NCBI GenBank assembly: GCA_020053845.1
Contig: JAGVMI010000052.1
Span: 1 to 11,834, forward strand
Origin: Candidatus Babeliales bacterium
Lineage (GTDB): Bacteria; Babelota; Babeliae; Babelales; Vermiphilaceae
Reading direction: 5' to 3'
DNA: 11,834 nucleotides
Part shown: positions 6,321 to 11,834 of the stretch, in pieces
Position numbering within the stretch: position 1 is the first letter of the stretch
Layout: each line of letters opens with the position of its first letter
Position numbers and translations under genes: made by a program
The notes under the pieces: generated by a model
What the model saw: only the letters and a program-made list of their open reading frames with translations
What the model was told of the DNA's origin: nothing
The model's database searches: none

Positions 6321-7691
6321 CTATACGCGAACCATCCATCCTTGATCGCAGCCTATTGCTTGGAGCGAATTATTAATCGGCTCCTGCCAACTGCCAGCTT
6401 TTTCTTGTTCAAACATACGCATATTTGCATACCACATGGCTGTTGGATCTTCCAGTCTCCAATCTTTGCCGCCTTTATATGGCACTATAGCATAAAAGTT
6501 TCTTGTACTTGGCAATCCGCGCCCTATGACATGCAACGTAGACGTATCAGATGAAACTGATGCAGCTTTTGGATGCAATGCAAATGCCAAAGTACCTTCA
6601 AATGCACCTTCTGAATCTGCTATTTGTTTGATAACAAGGGGATCATCCACTATATCATTCTCATCGATCGATCTATCATTCGGCACCACCACTTCACCAT
6701 TTTTTATTCGCTGCTGAATTTCTTTATACTGCTCTTGCGTTACTGGACGATGATCTGGCCCCTGCAAGCTATAAAATGCCACATTGTTTTTGCCAAATGT
6801 CCCTTGCGCTTGCTTGATCAGTTCTCCCACTGGCCAGCTACGCTCAAATCCACGTGCAAGTGAAATTTCTTTTCCTGCTTGCCAACACATACCAATAATA
6901 AGTTTTTTCGCTGCACAGTCATCAGCAAGTTGTTTGCCTATGCGCACGCGGGCAGCATCAAGTACGGTGAGCAGAGGGCGATCAACACACGGAATTGTGG
7001 TACGGCCCGTGCTACCAACGCCATCTTTTGAAAGCAAAGAAGGTAAGTTAAAGGAGTACACATGAAATACGCTTCTTCCCTCTTTCTCATATTCTTCTAC
7101 TACAGCCGCAGTTTCTGCTGGAGTAATTGCTGTCTTAATACCCGACGAGCGACCCATAATCCCTTTAAAGCGCGCTCCTGCAACCTCCGCTACCACTTCA
7201 CATCCATAGTTTTCTTTAAGCATCGCTGCATAAGGAGGCATGAACATAAAATCGTCTCCTATGCCTTGCTGACGATGTATTACTACTACATCATCTGTCG
7301 TCAATTTCTTGACTCGAGCTTCGGTAAGTTTTCCCTTTTGAAAATCAGGATATTTAAGCGTTTCATCATCTTTTTGTAACTTACCAAACCCATCCGCTAA
7401 CGCTCGCCAACCGCCTCTATAATAAGCACCATCCTGCGATGCAAGCATAGCGTCAGCCATCAGCAAAAGTAGTGATGCAGAACATTGATCAGGCCCATTG
7501 AGTTGTCTGAAATTCAATCCAACTTCAGCAGCTTTCTGATACCTTCCTTCCCCGATCAATTTTTTTAATAGCTGCTCTTGCTTATCAAATTGTCCCGCGT
7601 AATCGCTCACAAGAATTACATCATTTGCACGAGCATTAAACGCATTATTAAAGATCACAACCATACTGACATATAATAGATGTTTCTTCAC
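6321..7691 (-). CDS. Exported glycosyltransferase family 9-like protein (456 aa)
   Basis: The start is GTG 7691, with AAGGAGAGG (complement of 7697-7705) five bases upstream. Residues 1-22 are a Sec signal peptide cut after NARA. Residues about 25-100 look like one or two TPR-type helical hairpins. The remainder matches the GT-B domain often found behind TPRs in family 9 (heptosyltransferase-like) proteins: HRQQGIGDDFMFM near 139-151, IIGMCWQAGK (265-274), a basic Arg-Ser (284-285), FYSLQGP (306-312), SSDTSTLHVIG (380-390, cf. family DT-x-x-x-HLAG) and WYANMRMFEQ (420-429). Such enzymes normally work in the cytoplasm with nucleotide sugars, so a signal peptide is unusual. It may be a repurposed periplasmic lectin-like protein or an effector delivered into a host. 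A good promoter precedes it and a strong terminator follows. Confidence 0.78.
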   Translation of the reverse strand: MKKHLLYVSMVVIFNNAFNARANDVILVSDYAGQFDKQEQLLKKLIGEGRYQKAAEVGLNFRQLNGPDQCSASLLLLMADAMLASQDGAYYRGGWRALADGFGKLQKDDETLKYPDFQKGKLTEARVKKLTTDDVVVIHRQQGIGDDFMFMPPYAAMLKENYGCEVVAEVAGARFKGIMGRSSGIKTAITPAETAAVVEEYEKEGRSVFHVYSFNLPSLLSKDGVGSTGRTTIPCVDRPLLTVLDAARVRIGKQLADDCAAKKLIIGMCWQAGKEISLARGFERSWPVGELIKQAQGTFGKNNVAFYSLQGPDHRPVTQEQYKEIQQRIKNGEVVVPNDRSIDENDIVDDPLVIKQIADSEGAFEGTLAFALHPKAASVSSDTSTLHVIGRGLPSTRNFYAIVPYKGGKDWRLEDPTAMWYANMRMFEQEKAGSWQEPINNSLQAIGCDQGWMVRV

Positions 7692-7746
7692 AGATACCTC
7701 TCCTTACATCACATTGAACAACACCATATTGCTCATCTGATCGCGA

Positions 7747-7775
7747 ATGATACTGCTTATTGCACGTAATGGCAA
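7747..7775 (-). promoter_or_regulatory. Predicted promoter of the exported GT-like gene
   Basis: On the minus strand, TTGCCA (complement of 7770-7775) is followed after 17 bases by TATCAT (complement of 7747-7752), 5/6 matches in each box. Transcription would start near 7740, leaving a leader of about 50 bases before the GTG. It is back to back with the plus-strand promoter at 7829-7857. Confidence 0.65.
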
Positions 7776-7828
7776 ACTTTTCATCACTCCGATCATGCAA
7801 TCCAATCGGCACAACGAGTGTTTTTAAA

Positions 7829-7857
7829 TTGACACATTTTGCACTTACTTTTACAAT
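7829..7857 (+). promoter_or_regulatory. Strong predicted sigma70 promoter
   Basis: TTGACA (7829-7834, perfect consensus), a 17-base spacer and TACAAT (7852-7857, 5/6) make this the best promoter in the window. It predicts a start near 7864 and a leader of about 90 bases to the GTG at 7955. That leader contains two perfect dyads. Confidence 0.75.
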
Positions 7858-7867
7858 GGGAAACACT

Positions 7868-7885
7868 TTGCGCAACTATGCGCAA
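7868..7885 (+). repeat. Perfect dyad at the transcript start
   Basis: TTGCGCAACTATGCGCAA: seven-base arms around a four-base centre, spanning about +5 to +22 of the predicted transcript. It could be an operator just inside the transcribed region or a 5'-terminal RNA hairpin. A related TGCGCA-6-TGCGCA repeat occurs at 45-62, ahead of another secreted-protein operon. Confidence 0.5.
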
Positions 7886-7920
7886 GATATAAGATAAAAA
7901 CTTCGCGCAGTTTTGAAACA

Positions 7921-7935
7921 ATACATTATATGTAT
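7921..7935 (+). repeat. Second dyad in the leader
   Basis: ATACAT-TAT-ATGTAT is a perfect inverted repeat that ends eight bases before the Shine-Dalgarno at 7943. As RNA its stem is AU-rich and weak; as DNA it is a plausible regulator site. Confidence 0.3.
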
Positions 7936-7954
7936 CTTCGACAGGAGTCATCTC

Positions 7955-8506
7955 GTGAATTTTAAACTTTTCTCACACCGCTCACTTTTAGCGGTTATTT
8001 GCGCTGGAACACTTCTTGCAAGTGCACCATCTGCTCAGGCATTTTCTCTTCCCGATAAAAAATATTGGGTACCAATAATTTTAGCATTTACCGCTTATGG
8101 AAGATTGGTTACTAAAGACGAACCTGATAAAAATCCACTGAACATGCAAACAGCATTTGAAGGTATAATCAAACCTTCAGCGCGAAAGCTTTCCCTTTGG
8201 GAACATATAGTCAAATCTATTGATGATGTAGTTATCGGATTCCAAGGCAAGAAAGCTGGTCTGCGCGTGTTTGGATCAAAAGTCATAGTTGAAGGCCACA
8301 TTAAGCCTGAATTCACCACTAACCACATCTACCCTAACGGCGAAGAAGCTAAGTTCTTCATGCGCCATAACGCTGCTCCGTATGGCATAATGGGTATCGC
8401 ATATGCCAACATTATGTGCGTACTCAAGGGCCTCAAAGATGTTAAAGAAGCTAACGAAACGCTCTCTTACTTTGAGATCAAAATCTACGAACCAGCAAAA
8501 AAATAA
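7955..8506 (+). CDS. Small exported protein of unknown function, paralogue A (183 aa)
   Basis: The start is placed at GTG 7955, because AGGAG at 7943-7947 lies seven bases before it and the protein then opens with a classic signal peptide. An ATG at 7913 would put 14 extra residues in front of it. Residues 1-29 are the signal (cut after SAQA). The mature protein begins FSLPDKKYW, has one hydrophobic stretch at about 37-52, a KPSAR segment (73-77), a charged middle and a second hydrophobic Gly/Ala-rich stretch (APYGIMGIAYANIM, 141-154). The ending is polar (EPAKK). I know no family. The next gene downstream shares the AFSL-x-D mature start, KPSAR, and the spacing of its hydrophobic segments, so the two look like old duplicates. 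It is ended by a strong terminator, so each copy has its own promoter. Confidence 0.78.
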   Translation: MNFKLFSHRSLLAVICAGTLLASAPSAQAFSLPDKKYWVPIILAFTAYGRLVTKDEPDKNPLNMQTAFEGIIKPSARKLSLWEHIVKSIDDVVIGFQGKKAGLRVFGSKVIVEGHIKPEFTTNHIYPNGEEAKFFMRHNAAPYGIMGIAYANIMCVLKGLKDVKEANETLSYFEIKIYEPAKK

Positions 8507-8535
8507 GATTTTTCAGCTAGCTTGAAAAGAGATAG

Positions 8536-8559
8536 GCCGCCCCTGAGGGCGGCTTTTTT
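8536..8559 (+). terminator. Strong intrinsic terminator
   Basis: GCCGCCC (8536-8542), loop CTGA, GGGCGGC (8547-8553), then TTTTTT (8554-8559). A seven-pair all-GC stem with an immediate T-run, 30 bases after the stop of paralogue A. Confidence 0.93.
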
Positions 8560-8592
8560 ATTGCCTATTTGTAAGAATATGCCCCGGGCCCA

Positions 8593-8621
8593 TTGTCTTT
8601 AAGCCTATTCAGGCATACTAT
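8593..8621 (+). promoter_or_regulatory. Possible promoter of paralogue B
   Basis: TTGTCT (8593-8598) and TACTAT (8616-8621) are 17 bases apart; CATACT at 8614 with a 15-base spacer is an alternative -10. A short dyad, GCCTATTCAGGC (8603-8614), sits in the spacer, like the GCCT/AGGC dyad at 4745-4759. The leader would be about 60 bases. Confidence 0.4.
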
Positions 8622-8688
8622 GAAGCTGTATAGAAAGGTGTCTAGAGGGCAAGTCGCCTCCTACGCCTGACCTGAAATGGGGGATTCT

Positions 8689-9198
8689 ATGATTATGCAC
8701 TTATTTCGTTCGTTAAGGCCACGCAAGGCACTTATACTTGCTGGAGCAACCCTTGTGGCTGCTCATGCTATGCCTTTACACGCATTCTCCTTGCGCGACC
8801 CAAAAACCGCAGCTCTTACGGCTCTGGCTGTACATTTGCTTGTTCTTCATGGCAGAAAGCCTAGCGCACGCTTTAAACGCAACTACAATATTGAAGATAT
8901 TGTTCGGATAGATCAGGCATTATCAGCAGATCATTGGAAGAATTATTTGAAGAATTGGTTTTTCCTCTACTACAACGGTTTTATAGGCCAGCTTGAAGAT
9001 GAAAACGTTGAAGAGGAAGATGAAAACGGCAAAACCATAAAATGCCACGCACAAGGCCTTCTGGGTAACGTTATTTCAGGCATTGAGCCCTACAAGAAAG
9101 CATGTGAATCACTCGGTTTCTTGCTCATTGTGCACAATGCAATCAAACAAGAAGAAGCCGGTGTAGAAACAGTAATAAAAGCAGTGGCAGCGGCATAA
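8689..9198 (+). CDS. Small exported protein of unknown function, paralogue B (169 aa)
   Basis: Three in-frame ATGs lie at 8677, 8689 and 8695. The purine-rich GGGGGA at 8679-8684 overlaps the first but is well placed for 8689, so that start is chosen; 8695 is possible. Residues 1-32 form a signal peptide with a basic start (RSLRPRK), a hydrophobic core and a likely cut after PLHA. The mature protein opens FSLRDPKT, has a hydrophobic helix at about 40-53, a KPSAR segment (57-61), an aromatic stretch (WKNYLKNWFFLYYNGF), a highly acidic patch (about 103-112) and a Gly-rich hydrophobic segment (GLLGNVISGI, 123-132). It ends in an Ala-rich helix. The shared features with the 183-residue neighbour argue for common origin, though overall identity looks low. 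No function is recognised; export to periplasm or outer membrane is likely. Confidence 0.75.
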   Translation: MIMHLFRSLRPRKALILAGATLVAAHAMPLHAFSLRDPKTAALTALAVHLLVLHGRKPSARFKRNYNIEDIVRIDQALSADHWKNYLKNWFFLYYNGFIGQLEDENVEEEDENGKTIKCHAQGLLGNVISGIEPYKKACESLGFLLIVHNAIKQEEAGVETVIKAVAAA

Positions 9199-9250
9199 TA
9201 CTGCTGCATACCGTTTAGAAAAAAAGACATCTACAGGCGGAAAGCTCCTT

Positions 9251-9376
9251 ATGATTACACTGCATAATTATTCCGCACAATCAGCACCATCATGCACAAC
9301 ATCAACTTTAGAAGCTGTACCATCCTATGCATTAGTACTTGATCACATACAGCTCATCTGCGATCACTTCTGCTAG
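9251..9376 (+). CDS. Possible small protein (41 aa) before the terminator
   Basis: ATG 9251 opens a 41-codon frame closed by TAG at 9374-9376. It lies between paralogue B and the terminator at 9414, so it would be co-transcribed. The predicted peptide is Ser/Thr-rich at first (SAQSAPSCTTST) and more hydrophobic later (YALVLDHIQLICDHFC), with three Cys. There is no strong Shine-Dalgarno; the best purine stretch (GGCGGAAAG) sits eight to nine bases upstream but matches poorly. The alternative is a plain 3' untranslated region. Weak call. Confidence 0.28.
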   Translation: MITLHNYSAQSAPSCTTSTLEAVPSYALVLDHIQLICDHFC

Positions 9377-9413
9377 AATCTACACCTTCAGCACACGTGC
9401 ATGAATTGATACG

Positions 9414-9446
9414 GGGGCCTGGATAATACCGGGCCCCTTCTTTATT
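9414..9446 (+). terminator. Intrinsic terminator of the paralogue B unit
   Basis: GGGGCC (9414-9419) pairs with GGCCCC (9432-9437). Inside it a T-G wobble and two G-C pairs extend the stem around the loop ATAATA. TTCTTTATT follows. The stem flanks and tail nearly copy those of the terminator at 6270-6297. Confidence 0.82.
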
Positions 9447-9520
9447 GCAGTAATAAGCTAGCCCTCAACTGATTACGTATTGTGTGCTAGCATGCTCATG
9501 AATTAACTACAAGGAGCTTC

Positions 9521-10630
9521 ATGGAGCATATTCCTCTTATTGCTGTTATCCACGATGGCATACACAACTCAGTATGTGAAAGCCAGGTGATCGAGCCACT
9601 TAAAAAGCGCCTCCTTGAATACCCTGGCAGAAAAGGCTACCTCATCACCTTTGAGAAGCACACACACAGTAAAGAAGCCAAAAGCAAAGCGCTTAAAGCT
9701 ATAGGCTATGCTCCCATTACAGTCATAACTGCCTCACGCACCCCCTTTATAACTCGCTACACACTCAAGCCCATGGTTTTCAAGCTGCACACACTACTGC
9801 AAGCATTTGATTGCTACGAGCTCATTGCACGAGGCCCCATTGCCGGCTACCTTGCCCTCAACGCCGCAAGCCCTAAAGCATGCCTCAAACTCACCGTACA
9901 GGCCCGGGGCCTACTAGGACATGAATATCGTTATACACACGAGCAAGCGCCATGGTACATGCATGCCTGGCATGCATGGCGCGCCCGTCAATTTGATGCG
10001 CTTGAAAAAACAGTGTATGGCACGTGCCATACTTCATACCCGTACACTATTGAGTCAGTAAGTGTTGCGCTCAGTGATCATTTAATACACTGCTATTGCG
10101 CCGATTCTTCACGTATTATCCAAGCACATATTGACATACCGCACACACTCTCTTTGCAAGAACGCATGCGCATGCGCGCGCAAATTCGCGCACAGCTTGG
10201 ACTTGATGAACATGCCTACATTATGTGCTACAGCGGATCTATCAAAGCGTGGCAATGCCCACAGGAAACGATCACATTGTTTGCACAAACATACACACAC
10301 AATACTAATGCACGTCTTGTGATCCTTACTCTCGACGTAGAAGCGTTTGCACAGCTTATACAAGCGCATCGCACGATTCCTTCACACGCGTATCGCATAG
10401 TGCAGGTAACGCCAGCAGAGCTTATTAATTACCTGAGCGCATGCGATGCAGGAATAGTATTACGATCGCCCCATATTGTAAACTGGGTTTCGCGACCCAC
10501 TAAAGCTCTTGAATATCGCGCTGCTGGACTTGATATTATTCACAATAATACTATTGGCATGCTGTGTTGCCCTTTGTTTGATGCAACACTACACAAAAAA
10601 AGCCATCCGCATGTGGATGGCTCATTATAA
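9521..10630 (+). CDS. GT-B glycosyltransferase, family 4/1-like, apparently C-terminally shortened (369 aa)
   Basis: The start at ATG 9521 has AAGGAG (9511-9516) four bases upstream. There is no signal peptide, so it is cytoplasmic and probably membrane-peripheral. The N-terminal half is a divergent acceptor domain with an IARGPIAGYLAL segment (102-113). The C-terminal half shows the donor domain of family 4-type enzymes: a YSGSIKAWQCPQE strand-loop (237-249), NARLVILT (263-270), PAELINYLSACDAGIVLR (298-315) and VSRPTKALEYRAAGL (323-337), the usual nucleotide-sugar phosphate-binding region with its Glu. It would transfer a sugar in surface-polysaccharide or lipid glycosylation; donor and acceptor are unknown. 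Family members normally continue about 40-60 residues past the EYxAAGL motif. Here only about 32 follow, and the last dozen are encoded by the neighbouring pyrG terminator, suggesting a lost native C-terminus. Confidence 0.82.
   Translation: MEHIPLIAVIHDGIHNSVCESQVIEPLKKRLLEYPGRKGYLITFEKHTHSKEAKSKALKAIGYAPITVITASRTPFITRYTLKPMVFKLHTLLQAFDCYELIARGPIAGYLALNAASPKACLKLTVQARGLLGHEYRYTHEQAPWYMHAWHAWRARQFDALEKTVYGTCHTSYPYTIESVSVALSDHLIHCYCADSSRIIQAHIDIPHTLSLQERMRMRAQIRAQLGLDEHAYIMCYSGSIKAWQCPQETITLFAQTYTHNTNARLVILTLDVEAFAQLIQAHRTIPSHAYRIVQVTPAELINYLSACDAGIVLRSPHIVNWVSRPTKALEYRAAGLDIIHNNTIGMLCCPLFDATLHKKSHPHVDGSL
10595..10622 (-). terminator. pyrG terminator embedded in the opposing gene
   Basis: AGCCATCC (10601-10608) and GGATGGCT (10615-10622) form an eight-pair stem with loop GCATGT. 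On the minus strand the stem is followed by a run of seven T (complement of 10595-10601), so it ends transcription of pyrG, whose stop is 29 bases upstream. On the plus strand CATTATAA follows, so it works mainly in one direction. It lies wholly inside the last codons of the glycosyltransferase gene. Confidence 0.82.
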
Positions 10631-10651
10631 TTCATGTTTGCATCATTACAC

Positions 10652-11834
10652 TTACAAGCTTATTTCAGCTCCCTGGGATTCATATACTGAAGGCCGCTTG
10701 CGAATACATGCCTGAATGCTACACGCTGCCACAAATGCTTCAAAAAGTGGGTTTGGCTTACCAAACCTGCTGGTAAATTCAGGGTGTGCCTGCGTAGCTA
10801 TAAAAAATGGATGATCTTTAAGTTCAATATACTCAGCAAGCTGCGTACCATCTTCTCGAGTATAAAACCCTGAAAATGATAGCCCTGCCTGCTGCAAAAG
10901 ATCTACATACTCAGGATTAACTTCATAGCGATGGCGATGGCGCTCAACAGCGTAGGCATCATTGTCTCGCTCGTGCAGCTTGCCCGCCTGCGCATAAAGT
11001 GTACGCACTTTCGAGTTAGCACAAAGACGTGCACTGTAATTGCCCAGTCGCATGCTCGCGCCATAGCACTGGTTCTCAAGCAATGCTTTCTGCAAAGGCA
11101 GTATATCGATAACAGGATGCGGCGTTTTCGCATTCACTTCAGTTGTGTGTGCATTTTTAAGATTGCACACGTTACGCGCAAACTCCACTGCAGCAAGCTG
11201 CATTCCATAGCACAAACCTAGATAAGGAATTTTACGTGTACGCGCATAGGCAATGGCTGCAATTTTACCTTCAACGCCCTCTGAACCAAATCCACCGGGC
11301 ACAATAACGCCATCGTATGCTGACAGTTCTTCAATCCGCTGTGGCTCTTTTTCATATGTTTTCGCATCGATCCATGCAATATCAATATGTGTAGCAGCAT
11401 ATGCTCCTGCATGAATAAGCGCGTGGCAAATGCTTACATAGCTATCAGTAAGGCTAAAATCGCCAGTGTCTAAATATTTGCCCACAATAGCAACATGTAC
11501 ACGCTTCGTTGGTTTTTTCAGATGCCCAAGTTGCTTGAGCCATGCATTCCAATCAGGAATGCGACGCGATGTAAGATTAAAGTGAGCGAGAATATTGTCA
11601 CCAAGTAATTGTGCTTCAAGCGCAATAGGCATTTCGTACACACATGAAACATCAGGCACCGAAAGAATACGTGAGAGCGGCAGATAAGCAAATTCCTGAA
11701 TCTTCTTTTTACGCACATCATCGAGTGGCACACTCGCTCTGCATAAAATAAAATCAGGCGTAATGCAATGCTCGCCAAGCATATGAATCGACTGTCGCGT
11801 AGGGCGTGTTTTCATCTCATTAATATGACTTGGA
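10652..11834 (-). CDS. pyrG: CTP synthase, C-terminal part (runs off the window)
   Basis: CTP synthase aminates UTP to CTP using ATP and glutamine. Only about 393 residues are present. The frame stays open to the window edge, and codons upstream of the first ATG (11815) read into the conserved E-x-KT[KR]PT segment that lies about half way through PyrG, so ATG 11815 is not the start. Visible are the end of the synthetase domain (KTRPTRQS; DFILCRASVPL), the linker KRVHVAIVGKYLDTGD and a complete class I glutamine amidotransferase domain: VPGGFGSEG (oxyanion glycines), LGLCYGMQ with nucleophile Cys202 (counting from ATG 11815), and ATQAHPEF with His344 and Glu346. The triad is intact, so glutamine-dependent activity is expected. 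The full family length is about 540 residues. It converges on the glycosyltransferase gene with 21 bases between stops. Confidence 0.96.
   Translation of the reverse strand, partial: PSHINEMKTRPTRQSIHMLGEHCITPDFILCRASVPLDDVRKKKIQEFAYLPLSRILSVPDVSCVYEMPIALEAQLLGDNILAHFNLTSRRIPDWNAWLKQLGHLKKPTKRVHVAIVGKYLDTGDFSLTDSYVSICHALIHAGAYAATHIDIAWIDAKTYEKEPQRIEELSAYDGVIVPGGFGSEGVEGKIAAIAYARTRKIPYLGLCYGMQLAAVEFARNVCNLKNAHTTEVNAKTPHPVIDILPLQKALLENQCYGASMRLGNYSARLCANSKVRTLYAQAGKLHERDNDAYAVERHRHRYEVNPEYVDLLQQAGLSFSGFYTREDGTQLAEYIELKDHPFFIATQAHPEFTSRFGKPNPLFEAFVAACSIQACIRKRPSVYESQGAEISL

Noticed and set aside
7648-7875. Minus-strand 75-codon frame spanning the divergent promoter region
   Set aside because: It covers two good promoters and the start of the exported GT-like gene, and has no Shine-Dalgarno.
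9457-9491. Two GCTAGC sites (9457-9462 and 9486-9491) as an attachment site or operator
   Set aside because: GCTAGC is a six-base self-palindrome and two copies 29 bases apart are easily due to chance; no mobile gene is nearby.

Overview
The window looks like a piece of chromosome from a small-genome, Gram-negative, host-associated bacterium. It mixes three well-conserved cytoplasmic or inner-membrane genes (PEP synthase, a BrnQ-type branched-chain amino acid carrier, the C-terminal part of CTP synthase) with many orphan proteins that carry Sec signal peptides. Importing amino acids while exporting unrecognised proteins suits an intracellular or epibiotic lifestyle. My best guess is Candidatus Dependentiae (TM6) or a similar protist-associated lineage. 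That is an inference: there is no rRNA or other phylogenetic marker here, and no search was possible. I see no rRNA, tRNA, insertion sequence, phage gene or CRISPR array.

Layout. 1-720: a promoter and structured leader, then two translationally coupled genes for small secreted Cys-rich proteins, ended by a hairpin terminator. 748-2100: a promoter, a leader hairpin and a secreted protein with a Josephin/papain-like Cys-His-Asp signature and a C-terminal hydrophobic anchor. 2097-4565 (minus): ppsA, converging on and overlapping the protease-like gene by 4 bases, and preceded by an 18-codon hydrophobic micro-ORF with a perfect Shine-Dalgarno. 4744-6297: a promoter with a dyad, a 39-codon membrane micro-ORF, a brnQ-like transporter and a bidirectional terminator. 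6321-7691 (minus): a glycosyltransferase-9-like protein that carries a signal peptide. A compact divergent promoter region separates it from 7955-9198 (plus), two small exported proteins that look like diverged paralogues; a 41-codon ORF of uncertain status and a terminator follow. 9521-10630: a GT-B glycosyltransferase that seems cut short at its C-terminus. 10652-11834 (minus): pyrG, running off the window edge, with its terminator lying inside the end of the glycosyltransferase gene.

Three themes stand out. First, each of three exported-protein transcription units has a stem-loop almost exactly at its predicted transcript start. Second, several real-looking genes are under 45 codons. Third, the intrinsic terminators after brnQ and after the small exported genes share nearly the same sequence. 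The most novel candidates are the anchored protease-like protein, the exported glycosyltransferase-like protein, the coupled Cys-rich pair and the micropeptides upstream of ppsA and brnQ.
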